Part shown: one piece after another, positions 24,588 through 37,197 of the stretch
Position numbering within the stretch: the stretch's first letter is position 1
Layout of the letters: every line of letters begins with the position of its first letter
NCBI GenBank assembly: GCA_963965975.1
Contig: OZ014412.1
Location: forward strand, 10,397,849 to 10,461,848
Direction: 5' to 3'
From: Xestospongia bergquistia
Lineage: Eukaryota; Porifera; Demospongiae; Haplosclerida; Petrosiidae
DNA: 64,000 nt
Notes under the pieces: generated by a model
Told to the model about the DNA's origin: nothing
The model's database searches: none
What the model saw: the letters and a program-made list of their open reading frames with translations, nothing else
Made by a program: the position numbers and the translations under genes

Positions 24588-26918
24588 AGTACAAATATAT
24601 TTCTTAAATGATATTTTAATTGATACAGGGCACATTCGATGTATTTTTAATGATATAAACAATAATACGGGCAATTAAGATGTTGTTCAAGTATATTTTA
24701 AGTTGACACAATTTATCGCTCTGTTTTATAAATATAAGTACCATCATATAATACACAAAACATTCTTCTTACAGGAAACGCACAACTATGAACTGTAAAA
24801 AATAATTGAAGGAAGTATGAGACCTTTACAACTTAGAAAATATAACAAAAAGCACATCTTTAATTTGACACCAGCATAGCATGACCAACAAAGTAATAAT
24901 TTCAGAAGCTAAAATAAATTTAAGAGCACACATAAAATAGAATAAACACAACATATTAATGATTCTAATTGGTTTGATTCCAACCTCAACTTCAAATTCT
25001 CCCAGTTTCATGTGCTTTACATGTGACCATTAAGTATACAACTAAATGTTTACACATATCAAAGAAGTTGTACAGAACTTTGACTTGGAGACCAGCCCTA
25101 ACTTCATCATATCAGATTCCAACTGGCATTGATTCAAATTAGTTTTCCTATTCCTACTTAAAAGGAATGCTTCTATCATTAAGATATATGATGCATAAAA
25201 CTGGAACAATTACTAATTTATCATTTTGTTTGTGTGGCATGGGATGCAAAGTACTTTATACAAACATGTATATGAGTGGGCAGGTTTCCATTTCACTCTG
25301 GAATTATTAATCACTTTTGATGGACTACAAGTAAACAATAAGCTATATCTAGAAGGATGACATATAGCCATCTCAAGAAAGTTATAATGAAATCTCATCC
25401 ATGTTAAACATCTATATCTAAGAACTTATAGATACTTTCAAGAGAAAAAAGTATCCTCTAAGATCATTCATCATTATGCAGCAATATATTAGAGACAGAT
25501 GTTCAACCAACACCAAGAAAAGAGATATATTGAAGTGGACAATATATAGGCTATAAATTAAAGCCTAAAGGACAGAATGGAAACTGGCTATATATATATG
25601 TATGATGAAACACATCAGTGACTATATAGTATATAAATGTTTGGACTTTAAATATACCACACTATTGTACTACATTTACTCGCATGTTGGGAATATAGTA
25701 AGTTGACGTTTTGGGAGATATTATTATGGGAAATTGACGTTTTGATAGATGGTTTATCTAAAGTTGACAATATGATGGTTTTATAATTGAAATAATAGGA
25801 GTTAGACCTAACCACGTATAAAATATAAAGTCCTCCCCAAGTGATTTTTCTATTAGTCTTTTTACAATATAACATTTTTTGTTTTGTTAATGTTTATTTC
25901 CTTATATTCATCTTTTGCTTATTTTTTGTATTGTCTAGCTTTGTTTATCTTTTACCTAAACTTTTCTTATTTGTTTATTTCTTTGATTATAAATATATTT
26001 AAGCTTTTTATATATTTTTGCTTTTAACTTTTGAATTTATTTCTTATTTCAACCTAATAATAATAATCTATTAAAATTATTTCATCATTTATTCCATTTA
26101 TTATAAGTATGCTTTCTTTATTCCAACATCACATTGATTTTACCAAATAGGTTTGGTGCATGATAATTTAAAATTAATTGTATGGACAACACAATATTAA
26201 AGGATTGGTAAACACGCCCATATATATTAAAACAACTTATTTGTTAAGACTTGCCCCCCACTGAATAGTTTACATTCTCCTAGTTAATAATAAAGCAACT
26301 AACTATTGACTATAATATGAATGTAACATGATCAGCATGAGACCTATCAAAACACATGGATACGTACTACATTTTCACATTATTTGGTGTAATGATTATA
26401 GTATCATGTATTTGTAATCACTGACTATAGATACTTGTATGCATTCATATACACATTCATATACAGTTAGCATAATTGTCACATATAGGAATGGAGTATA
26501 GTATGTAGAAATGTCAAAGCAATAGATAGTCCCATGGGATATGTCTTATTTCAGTAGATCTTATCACACATATATTATATAAACTGCTGCTTCTATAATT
26601 TCATTATTGAAGCTATGACAGCAAAAGACTGTTTTCATATAAACTCCACACTTGTACAAACCAAATCCCATGGGACATGCCCTATCAGTTTATTTCATCA
26701 CCCTATATATACTTAACGTTTTTAGAACACTATGTATAATGTAGTCACATCATGATCATTATCAGTTAAATGCCTTTGTTCCTAGACCAATGTATTGATA
26801 TTAGTAGATATCACAATCAAATTATAAATTATAAATTAATAACACACAAAATAAAGTAGAAGAGGCAAAAATTTTAAGGAAAAACGTATTTAACTATATA
26901 CCATGCAATGTATAGTAT
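24588..26918. other. Long intergenic region, no gene recognised
   Basis: AT-rich sequence with only short chance frames. Two loose features: repeats of a GTTGACGTTTTG-like motif at 25704-25770, and inverted TCCCATGGGA-containing segments at about 26528-26545 and 26665-26690 that may be the ends of a decayed foldback element. It should contain the 3' ends of the converging Ig/FN3 and avidin-like genes. Confidence 0.55.
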
Positions 26919-27531
26919 TCACAGTTCAGTGTTTTTACGAAAATCACAATTCTCTGATATTTTTTTAAAGGTATCTTTGCCAATGTAAGTGGATTCCCAG
27001 TTGTTCTCTGGTGTTGTCTGGACAGTGAGGAGCCATGTTGTGTAGATTAGAATGCGATCCTTTTCAGGTTGTAACTGCCACTGCCCAGACCATGTAGCAG
27101 TTCATTCAGCAGTCTGATACTGATTACGATACACAACAGTCCTGCATATTTAATTATTTAAGAATTAATCTGACATCAAATGTTGACTATGCTATCAAAT
27201 CTACACATGTTATAAGCTCCTTACCATCCTAATGTAGCACCTGTTTCTGATCCTCCAGTATCATATCTTCCAACTAAGGCATATTCGTTTGTGGCATTCC
27301 CAACAGCTGAATTATACCATCCATTAAACTGACCAGGATATGGACTTCTTGAATATATACACATGTGAGAGCCTAACTCATTTTTCCACTCTCCAGAAAC
27401 TGGAATGTTAGCTACTGAGTTTGTTGCTACTACAGCAATAATGGTTGCAAAAATACCTGTAAACCTACATCAGAATATTATGATATAACATAATATACTC
27501 ATATATTTAGTAGCTTACTGAGTTATCCTCA
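26919..27531 (-). CDS. Avidin/streptavidin-family protein with an in-frame UGA at the Ser88 position
   Basis: Three exons: 27518-27531, 27225-27464 and 26919-27141. Phases fit, giving 158 codons including the internal UGA. A signal peptide (MRITQFTGIFATIIAVVA) precedes an avidin beta-barrel. Against streptavidin: WKNELGS keeps N23, L25 and S27; GWYNSAVGN keeps Y43, S45 and N49; WSGQ keeps W92; TTWLLT keeps W108 and L110; NNWEST keeps W120; KDTFKK keeps D128. W79 is Tyr. Codon 98 (27104-27102) is TGA exactly where streptavidin has Ser88, and the T90 equivalent is Ala. The downstream 61 codons stay in frame to a TGA at 26921-26919. Likely a secreted biotin-binding defence protein (family inference), disabled by one nonsense change unless this is an allele or read error. 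No clear alternative splice skips the codon. Confidence 0.88.
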
Positions 27532-27771
27532 TATTTATGATCAATGCCTCCTAAAAGTTATAAAATTGAGCTCCAATAGCTTCGCTTTAAATACAACATA
27601 TTGCGGCGCAACCGATGCTGTTCCGATATTCAACTTATCACGATGTACCGCGTATTTCAAAACTCAGGACCGCAGCTTCGTTCACCAAGCAGATCTCGTC
27701 CTATCATTTTTTATAGATATATCGATTCCACAGTACCAGTAACCGGAGTCATTAACTTAAATCAGAATAAA

Positions 27772-27793
27772 ATGGGGAACCAGTGCTTCACAG
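27772..27793 (+). CDS. Possible short first exon (MGNQCFT..)
   Basis: ATGGGGAACCAGTGCTTCAC is followed by a good GTATGT donor and lies in a locally less AT-rich, promoter-like stretch (27600-27770), 240 bp from the divergent avidin-like start. MGNQC would be an N-myristoylation/palmitoylation signal. No second exon was recognised between 27800 and 29400, so the gene is unconfirmed. Confidence 0.25.
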
Positions 27794-29369
27794 GTATGTA
27801 AATATAATTCATTCCTGATCTTGAGGCTGACATTTGATTTGTCTTGTTGGAGCTGTAATATTTGGTCTGAAGTGAAGGTTGCCTAGCTTGAAGTATGCTT
27901 GAATGTATGCACTAAATTGACTTTGACAGGATTGTGAAGACCTTGGGAAGATCTTTCATTGTATGCAGTCAACTGTGTATACGTTTTTGTTAAAAATATA
28001 TTTGTTTCATGATCAGTTAACAATTAATGCATTTGTCTGCTAATTTGTATATAGTGTGATTTTCTGCCAAGCAGTTAAAATGGTGTTTGGTTATTAAACA
28101 TCTCAGAAAATTAGGATATATCTCTAGCTTTGTATGATTATCTGAAATGTAAAAGAACAAAATACATCGGAAAACATACAGTATTTTTTGCCTGAGATGA
28201 AAAAGAAACAGTTCCTTCTTACAGCCTAATAATGCAATATTTGCCTGAACAAAAGTGGGAGGCAAAACCCCTTCATAAATGATATCCCTGGATATGATTT
28301 AAATCTCCTAATCACACAGTACACACCTCCAACTCATCCTATTTAAAATGTTCACAACATGTACATACAAATAATAAAATGGAAACTACAACTGTTTTGT
28401 TATTGTCATATCAACGGATGCATGGATGGATGGACATATTACAGATAGCTAAATACAAAGATTTGTAGATTGACAGATTTATCTCACTAACATATAAAAA
28501 ACCTATACCAACTATAACTAGATGTACATAGAGCTGTTGTAAACAGAAATCACACATTTAATTGAAATAACTGTTAACAGTTTATCCAGATTGTATATGA
28601 TACTTGGCAGTTGGCAATTAATGAATAATCATGCATTGTAACTTTATGTACATGCACATGTTATATCATCTCCTAGCACATTAGTATTGTATTATAAATG
28701 TGATACGTAGGCCAAATTTAGTTTACCTTGTAAATGTACATTTGTATATTATATATACATACATGAATCAATGGCTCTGATATTATGTCAATCAGTGACA
28801 TCAACTTTATATCTGTCAGTCCATGTATCCATCCAAGCATCTGTGTGTCTTTATATAATCCATCTATTATATTTAATTTCAATTCATAAATCAATCTATC
28901 ATTCAGAATTTTAAAATTCATTTCAAAAAATCATTTCAATCAGTTAAGTTATAATCCAGCTTGTTAACATTCATTTTAGACAGGTTGTTAGAACTTTCAA
29001 GCACAAGGAAATGCTCATGCAATATTTACAATACTGCTATTATATGTAAGTCAAAAATTTCTAAAAAAATTTAGTTAATATAGAAATGTTATCTCAGCAA
29101 GTACAAGGTAGGAATGGTAGTATGAACAGCCCTATATAGTAGCCACGGTATTGAGGGCATAATGCTTATTTGTCATAAATAGTTGTAGCAGAATTTTAAG
29201 GCAAACAATCCTAGGTTGTTACATTAAATAGGTCATGATATAAGGATCTTGCTCAGGAAAATACTCACAACATAGTAAAATGTTACTATGGACTTTCTTG
29301 AGTTGTTTTTATACCATCGTTATATTGATTTTAGTGAACTTTTAGATATTATTGTCAATTGCAATTGGA
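27794..29369. other. Intergenic, nothing recognised
   Basis: Only short chance frames and scattered ATGGATGG-type simple sequence (about 28430). No homology, RNA gene or transposon ends seen. Confidence 0.5.
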
Positions 29370-29857
29370 TGAGCGTATATGTATTCAGAATATACTGTAC
29401 AACAGACTGCTTTTATAGTCAATAATGATAATATTATGCATGTACCAGAAAATATGACTTATGTTAATGATTTAATTGTAATATTTCTGCTACGACAAAA
29501 TCATATACCAGTTCTGTTGCTATCAATACACCTTATTACTGAGGTAGATTGCATAACCGTCTCATGGAAGCCTTGTTCTATATGACCCAATCCCTGTAGA
29601 GTTATATTACTTGCATTGCTGATATTTAATATACCTTGTAGAGTATGAGTTCCCTCTAGGAAGTAGAAGATGGCATCATCAGTGAAGTAAAACAGATAAT
29701 CAGCAATATAGTAGGAGAAGTTGTGACAAGGTAAGTCATTATAAGGGCATGATTCTCCATTAGAAGCTGGAGAGACATAATACTCAGAAGCAGTAACACA
29801 TCCACTGTAAATATACAGTATAACTGATGTTATATAATAGATATGACACCAGCTCAT
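29370..29857 (-). pseudogene. 5' fragment of a beta-helix-type surface protein family
   Basis: ATG at 29857 opens a signal peptide (MSWCHIYYITSVILYIYSGC) and the start of an ectodomain: EYYVSPASNGESC, a paired-Cys segment, then TLQGILNISNASNITLQGLG, which reads like a right-handed beta-helix (pectin-lyase-like) repeat. The frame meets a TGA at about 29501 and a further TAA; the same frame continues as CRSRNITIKSLT, confirming decay. This is the N-terminus of a family whose membrane C-terminus appears at 33364-33921 and 43329-45539. I know it only as a large uncharacterised sponge family. Confidence 0.6.
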
Positions 29858-29929
29858 GACAGCAGCCTGTTCAACTGTAGATGAGTGAAATACAGTGGGA
29901 TTTCCCTTTTGCGTCCAAATTCAACTTTT

Positions 29930-30370
29930 AAGTAATGTAAACAACTTTTTTGTCTTATGAGATAATAACATGGGATATTCATCAATGTATTATGGATGCT
30001 AAAGGTAGTATTTTTCACAAAAGTCAGCTTCATTAAAATTAGGAGAGTGTTGAAGTAAAAAAACTCCATACAATGTAAATGACACACTTTACAAATGTCA
30101 TGCCTTAGAGCTAGCTATTATCTCCTTGAAATATAGACTATTGTAGCATTGTTAATTCTTTTATGTCCTTTTAATTCTTTATATTAGCTAATTTGATGAC
30201 AAATACCTCACTTCCCATTCCATACAATTACAATATTTTTTTAATAAGGTCTTAAGTCAAAGTAATCATGCTCTATATATAATGTGATTTCTTTGCATGT
30301 ATATGATATATAAGGATGATCCTATTACCACTGCTGCTACCTTGTTTATGTTTTTATGGGAATGATATAC
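29930..30370. repeat. Inverted segmental duplication, arm 1 (arm 2 at ~46610-47300)
   Basis: This 5' flank of the fragment starting at 29857 reappears in reverse complement at about 46610-47300. Examples: CTTTTTTGTCTTATGAGATA here and the matching AAAAAAGTTG region near 47279-47290; GATGATCCTATTACCACTGC at about 30314 and its complement near 46645. Arm 2 is longer because it holds a MITE (46711-46939). Synteny ends at about 29930 / 47300. The region 30371-31246 between here and the next element shows nothing recognisable. Confidence 0.8.
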
Positions 30371-31246
30371 TAAACCTTCCCTACATCACAACTATATTTC
30401 AAATTATGCACTTATTTATAATTTTTTAACAATGAAATTTAAACCAACTTAAATTTAAATTTTAGCCTCTACTGTGATGATAAGTGTGGACTAACTGAGC
30501 TTTAAACTAAGTTCAACATTTTAGCTAGCTTGCTTCTCTGCCTTCTAGTAATCTGTAGTCTCTCTATATCTTTTACCATCACTTCTGCCTTTTTAGTCTA
30601 TAAAGGTCAGTTTTGTCAGTGACATTAGAAACTTCAACCAATTACAGAATGATTTTATAGCAACAAGTCTTGTTATTATATATGATATAACACTTTTATC
30701 AACGTATTAACAGATGTTGATTTCCTAAGTGATCAAACTCTGAACTCAAACCAACTTTTGGACCCAAAAAGTTAATATTTGACAAAGTGTCATTTCAGGC
30801 TTCAATTTTTTGGCATTAATATAGGCTAAATTTTTACAATTTTTAAAAAATCTTTTAATTCAATTTTTCAGTGATTTTTGTATATCAATATTTGGTATTA
30901 CCTTTAAACAATAAAAATGGTGGACATTATACATATTCTAATGAAAGCTCTCAAGTACAGTACTGAGTATATCTGACAAATTATAATAATTTTTAGCTTG
31001 TTAAGGGCATCAAAGAGAACTTGCTCAAACATTAGAATAAAATAAGCAATAATCTTTGTATCAAAGCTGTTTATCATGGTCATGATAGCCTTTATTAATA
31101 AAGCCACTATCAGGATAACTTCATCACATTGAGTGTATGCCATCAACAATCATGGTTATGGACTTTAATAACACTCTGTAAATCATTACAATTACAATTA
31201 ATACAGTAATCATTGTAATTACAATTATTCATGTGATTGTTATAAT

Positions 31247-31704
31247 CAGAGGGGTAGGAATGAAGTTTAAGTTGGGGAGGCTGATCTTATATTTAGTTGT
31301 GTTATATTATTATACATTAAAAATGACCCAAAAAATTAATTCGTCCATCGTTAAAGGAAACAAACTCTTTAGCTATTTCTAATAAATTTATGTTATCAGT
31401 ACAGTCCTTATATGTATGTAACAGAATGACATGGTTTAGTCGTTCTTGGGTCATAGTACTTTGTAGGTAATTTTTTAGTCAGTGTAAGGTTGAAAAAGTG
31501 CATTCCATTCTATTAATACTTTTGTTATAGCAATTAATTTTACAGAAGGTAACATGACCACACAATAATGTGGTGATTGATTGTTAATGTACACAAATCA
31601 ACACAACAACCACTTCAGTCAAGAGGTTATTGTGTACATAGTCTTGAGTGCAAATCAGGGTGGGCTTCAGCCGCCCCTGCCCCCCCTCCTTTTCTACCCC
31701 TATG
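31247..31704. mobile_element. Non-autonomous hAT-like element, 458 bp
   Basis: Inverted ends CAGAGGGGTAGG and the reverse complement of CATAGGGGTAGA. Flanks GTTATAAT (31239-31246) and GTTATAAC (31705-31712) form an 8-bp target duplication with one mismatch. Internal minus-strand frames are short and unrecognised. Ends and duplication length fit the hAT superfamily, but the terminal sequence differs from the element at 19338, so it is a second family. Confidence 0.75.
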
Positions 31705-32149
31705 GTTATAACTACAATTATTAATTGCAGATATTCTGAAACTGACAGTTTAACACAACTAATGAGATTTGTCATGCATTCTAAAGTACATGTAATAACA
31801 ACACAATTTTATAAATGTTGCATAGTAAGATTTAATGTTAATTGTTCACTAATTACAGTAAAATAAATTATATTACCACTTTTAAAATGTCAACTTTAAT
31901 TACAATTGCAAGGAAAAAAGTAATTGTTAGTAATTAATTACAATTATCAATAATAACAATTACAATGTCCCTAGTAGGCTTAGATATAGTGTTTGTGATT
32001 ATGTACTATATAAGATTTCCATATTACTATTACTACTGATGTCTTTGTTGGTGATTCTATAGTATAGTAAATGACTAAAATCCTTCCCTAATTTTGAAGA
32101 CTGAAGACTTAAGAATTTATATACTGATTAGTTTTGACAGTCACACACA

Positions 32150-32682
32150 ACATTGTAGTGCATGTGGACTAGAAATTAAATTTGGACTGATACCCATTCC
32201 AATGTGACATTAACAATGTCAACAAAGAGTAAGCTAACAATGGTTTCGTTAAAATGTATTTGGTCACTGATATAAATATTGAACCCACAATTTGCTACAG
32301 TTAATGATTTCATTGCAACACTTCTGCTACTAATAAGTTCTATACCACTTTCTCTGCTGTCACTACACATTATAATTGAGGTTCATGTCTCATGAAAACC
32401 TTGTTCAATATGACCCAGTCCCTGTAGTGTTATATTAGATACATTATTGATCTCCAATGTACCTTGTAGAGTATGAATTCCCTTAGGAAGTAGAAGATTG
32501 TGTCATCAGTGAAGTAAGATGCATAATCAGCAGTATAATAGGAGAGGTTGTGACAAGGTAATTCAGTTAGACAAGGTACTCCATTAATAGGTTGCAGAGA
32601 CATAATACTCAGAAGCAGTAACATATCCACTGTAGATATACAGTATAACTGATGTTATATAAGAGATATGACACCAGCTCAT
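32150..32682 (-). pseudogene. Second 5' fragment of the beta-helix-type family
   Basis: ATG at 32682 starts MSWCHISYITSVILYIYSGY, a close match to the fragment at 29857. The frame breaks within about 35 codons. The sequence then continues in another frame (CHNLSYYTADYASYFTDD) and again at 32370-32176 (MKSLTVANCGFNIYISDQIH). Several indels separate it from a functional gene. It is a close paralogue of 29370-29857 and lies in the same orientation. Confidence 0.6.
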
Positions 32683-33363
32683 GATATGGCAAGTGTTACA
32701 AACTGAGATGAAAGAAATACTTATGAGTTGTCATAACTTTCTTTAAAGTTTACTTTTTAGGAGATGCTGTTGTTTCTTTACAAGAACCAAACAGATGCTC
32801 AGTAAAAGTTGATGAAATCAGAAAAAAACTGCTATTAAAATAAAAGTATTGAATACACAGTTTTTGTAATACTTACTTAAACCACACCTAGTAATTATTG
32901 ACTTTGATCAGTTGTGATTGTAACGTTTATTGATTGAGATAACAACAACTCATGAAGCACACATATAACCAAAGTTACTTATATAGGAAATACACTATAC
33001 ACTGATAATACAATAACAAGCATGTATTTGTTCTAACACAATGTACATTGTTCCACTAGACAATTCCACTACAGTGATAGCAACCACATAGTGAGTAGGA
33101 TAATAGGTGACATCAGACATGTAGACTGTTTGTAGTTGTGAAGTAATCTGTTACTATGTGTAAGTAGAAATTAACAGTTTATTATAATAGAAAAGATAAC
33201 TTTATAATTAATAGTCACTAGCCAACAATAACAAAGTAAATAGAACTTTGTAGCACTTGAATAAATCAGTTAGAACAATACAATTTTCTTACAATTCATA
33301 CAACGCCACTCTTTATATAAGACATGACAAATATGAATGATATCATGTCAGAAGCAGCACTAG

Positions 33364-33921
33364 TCATCAAACAATAGTGATTCTCGTCTCATTTCCCTCT
33401 GACAATATTGATGTTGAAGTAGGTTTACTTTCAACACTAGGGGATCCTGGACGGGCTGAAGGAAGTTCTACATCATTAGAACTAGATAGTGGCAGAGATT
33501 TCTTGAATATCTTCTTGAATTTTTCAATTGATATGTGTGAATGAGACTTTAACAGATGATCCCAGATATGATAGAGTATAATACCACAGAATACTACTAA
33601 TGATAATGATATTAAAACAATATTAATACTCGTCACTTGTCTTTTGGGTTTTTCAGACATTGCATATGAGCCATCAACACAAGGTTAAGAATAAAAAACT
33701 CTTCAAGACAAACCAAAGGAAAATGTCGATATATTCCCTTCAAAAGGAGATACCTGAAGATAATAACGACTAAAATAGATGTTAAGTTGTTAACACACCC
33801 AAGCTTACAGTAGCCTCAGTATCTAGAGACACAACCAGTGCTAAGATAACACAAATTAGTAGTAAATATCCAGTCCAAAAACGACACTTGTCCTTATATG
33901 GACCTCCATACATATGTATAT
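33364..33921 (-). pseudogene. 3' fragment of the beta-helix/multi-TM family
   Basis: Matches 43329-43890 of the larger copy: a TM segment (INIVLISLSLVVFCGIILYH) followed by WDHLLKSH and a Ser-rich tail. Upstream in minus orientation a further ~250 bp align with the copy at 43.6-43.9 kb, but with indels and no continuous frame. Similarity stops at about 33921. The 3' flank (about 33020-33360) is also shared with 43040-43320. The rest of the gene is missing. Confidence 0.65.
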
Positions 33922-34009
33922 TACTGTAATGTAATCAATTAATGATATAATTTTATAACATCATTAAAAGCTCTATACATCTAATGAATATGTTACAAAA
34001 ATTGAACAT

Positions 34010-35090
34010 ACAAACTATATACCTTTAAAAGCCCAGGTATGATACATAACATTAATTTGTTTAATAGCAGGGTCTACCCCATATTAAAATTGTGGTAAAT
34101 TGTGTACCAATAGAACAGTTAATAGATCATCCTCTGATAATGACTTCACCTATAATAGAGAGATAATAATTATAATTAATAATGAATTATTAATAATAAT
34201 AACCTATTCTAGATGAACAATGGATAAATGGATCAATTATTGTATACAAGGATTAAATAGACAAATGAATGGATGAATGCATTGATAGATAGACAAATAG
34301 ATGATTAATGGATGAATGAATGGATTGTAAGATATATCAACAGACAAACCTCATTAACTAACATGTTGTGATAATGATGATTGAAGATCATGAGGTAAGT
34401 GATCATTAGATAACTTAATTAAAGGGGTACTGGGTAATAGCAAGATAACCAATGGATCAGTAAGGTAGTAATCTTCAGTACCCTATATACCACTAGAGAA
34501 TATTGAAATGTAATAGTTTAATAGAAGATAAGATGGACAAATATATAAGCATATAATCTAGATAAACAGATAACACGATAAAAGGAACAAAGTTACATTT
34601 ATAATTATTATAGTACAAATATAGATAATGTTATGATATTGGAAGTATATGAAGTACAATACTAGAATATATATTGGTATATATTAATCACACATACCAC
34701 ATATGTAAATGTACCAGTAAAATATTACAACACTATAATATATATTAAGTATATATCACTGTCTATGGGACCTCAATCAAACTTATAACATAGGTATAGT
34801 GTAGTATGGTAATATATCATTATATAGTGATAGAGGGAGATAGTCAGGATCAGTGTGAGGATCTTGTAAGGAAATATGGAAGCCCCTTCATTAAAAGTAC
34901 TTAATGGATGTTTACACTTTGTTCTTGATGACCACCAACAACTGTCACTATCTGAACGTACTATTATAATCAGAAACAAAGAAACGGAAACAAATCATTT
35001 TTCAAATTATTAGCAACTTACAATTACCAGTAATATGCTGATAAGAGATGAGATGAGACCTGAGAAAGTCTCACTTTTAGCAGCCATTTC
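34010..35090 (-). pseudogene. Unrecognised Cys/Trp-coiled-coil family, copy 2 (5' exons)
   Basis: ATG near 35087 opens MAAKSETFSGLISSLISILL (hydrophobic N-terminus, anchor or signal), ending at a GTAAGT donor. The next exon (about 34780-34955) reads VRSDSDSCWWSSRTKCKHPL. Further exons are at about 34430-34345 (LIKLSNDHLPHDLQSSLSQH-like) and 34150-34010 (LSEDDLL.., then an Asp-Pro-Ala-Ile and YHTWAF block). Each matches the copy at 40825-41795. In-frame stops occur in the last block, and the second exon is shifted in its 3' half relative to copy 1. I do not recognise the family. The conserved exon structure in two copies shows it was once a gene. Confidence 0.45.
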
Positions 35091-35559
35091 TTCAAGTGGG
35101 TGTATCTAGTTCACAAACTAATTGCCTGACTTTTTTAGTCAGAAGCATCTTCTATTATAAAGGACAGCAGTACAGTTTGTTCTATTAGTTTCTCAGCAAC
35201 AAGACTTTGAGTAACCCTATCAATGTTAGCTTCAATACTATCACAAAGATCATCAAAATGACAATAAAATACTTAATGTGTAGGAGTATGTTTGATCTCT
35301 GAATGTTAAAAAAATAGGTCAAAGGTGGTTATAACATCATATCCATATAACACACTTTACTATATTAAAAAATACTTTTTAAGAGGAATTCACTATATTA
35401 AATGGAGGTTTATCTCTGCTCAACAGATAATGGCAAAAACTGAACAGAAAATTGAGAAAAAAGTTATACTAACTACAATCATTATTTAGCAAAGGGTTAC
35501 TAATTAATTGGCTATTACTAATACCATTAATGGGATCATAATCATGTACTCAGTGTGAC

Positions 35560-35715
35560 ATGTATCTATCTATCCATCTCTCCATCTATCCACCCATCCA
35601 TCCATCCATCCATTCATCCATCCATCCATCCATCCATTCATCCATCTATCTATCTAATCTATCCATCCATCCATCTATCCATCCATCTATCCATCCATCC
35701 ATCCATCCATCTATA
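35560..35715. repeat. CATC/TCTA microsatellite
   Basis: About 155 bp of CCAT/CTAT tetranucleotide repeats. Complementary GATG-type runs occur at 34220-34330 and 40000-40160 next to the related coiled-coil family copies, suggesting that the microsatellites were carried in the duplicated introns. Confidence 0.9.
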
Positions 35716-36069
35716 TATTCTTATGTGAGATGACCATAAAGACATGAAGGCATCTTTATCACATGCAACAATTGCAATTGAGTAGTTAAGAGATGGGAAC
35801 TTACAGTCATTCATGTCATTTCACCTTTTATGGAAACATTAATAAATTGTCTGTTGGAATTGATTACATCACTCACTATTACAAAAATGGACAAATAGAT
35901 ATTGATTAATGGATACATATATAGGTGTATCAATGGATTGAGAGATAACAAAATGGATTAATAAATAAATAAAATGACTCCTAATATATGTAATCAATGG
36001 ATGATTCATGATGTAAATGGATAAATGAACACACTAGTATGATATGTCCAGATAAACACAATTTGATGA

Positions 36070-36255
36070 TAACTTACTTCAGAGATACTTCTGCTTTGTT
36101 CAGTTCTCTGTAAACATTCTCTTATTATTTCAACTTCTCTAGTTTTAGTTTCTAAATCTTGAACAAGTACTCTAGCTTGAAATGTACCATGAGAGTTGAT
36201 TAGATATTTGATGTGAAGCTTTGTTCTCTTCTTCAAGTTTGGATAATCTAAAAGA
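36070..36255 (-). pseudogene. Coiled-coil exon remnant
   Basis: The minus-strand reading begins KLEEENKASHQISNQL, shifts frame, then reads LVQDLETKTREVEIIRECLQ to a GTAAGT donor after ..SRSISE. Heptad-like and charged, so coiled coil. It probably belongs to a third copy of the coiled-coil family upstream of copy 2. Confidence 0.4.
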
Positions 36256-37197
36256 TGAGATTTAAATTTTGAAGTATCTATCAGTTTCTATATATAAAAT
36301 GAAACATGAGGATTGTAAATGAGACTTATTTGGTATGAGAATCAATTTTTGATATGGGAATGAGACTTTATTAAAAAGTCTCATTCTCGTGCTAACGATT
36401 ACCGCTATATACGGTAGTTGTAAAGAGTAAAGAGGGCATGATAGTTTTTCCTTTATCTTATATGTAATACCTTCACTTAACACATTAACTAATACACATG
36501 AACATGTACAAGTGTACCTATTGAGGGTAGCTTCATACCATTATTACAATATTACATGTACATATACATGTGTACCTATTAAGGATAGTTTCCATACCAT
36601 TATTATCATATTACATGTACATGTACATGTGTACCTATTGAGGGTAGCGTTCATACCTTACTATATGCTACCACATTACATGGACATGCTTGCTATTTGT
36701 GGTAACTTGACTAACCTAACTGTACTTGAATCAGCTAGTGCCAGCTTTCATAAATTTGGATTTTGAAATGTACCATTTCATCCACTCAATTCAGTTCTAA
36801 TTTGATAAAATTATACATTAGCCATTTACACATATTGCTGTATTACATGTAAATCTACTGCAATTGATAAATAAACTTGAATTTTAACAATTAAACACAA
36901 AAATAAAATAAAAATTTAAGAAATAAGTTGATTGAAATAACTGATAGGAGAACTATAGTCAAATTATAGCCAAATCCTAAGTTTCTAACATAATACCTGC
37001 AATCATTGTTTTGTTTATCGACTGATCAATCATAGCTACATAACATTCATAAATATGAAGAGTTCTTTTGACACTCCCTCTTAATACTTTTGTTCTTGAC
37101 ACATTCTATGATATAGTAAGTGAGTATAGTGGAACACTAAAACGGAAAGAGTCAGTCAAAGGAGGGAGAGAGTCCAGTCAAAGGATCAAAGGTCTCC

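Noticed and set aside
24588-26918. Several 60-76-codon frames on the minus strand
   Set aside because: No splice-compatible neighbours, no domains, and biased AT-rich composition; judged chance.
27102-27104. UGA as a selenocysteine codon in the avidin-like gene
   Set aside because: No avidin is known with selenocysteine, Ser88 is a hydrogen-bonding pocket residue, and I could not identify a convincing SECIS structure. A C-to-G nonsense change is simpler.
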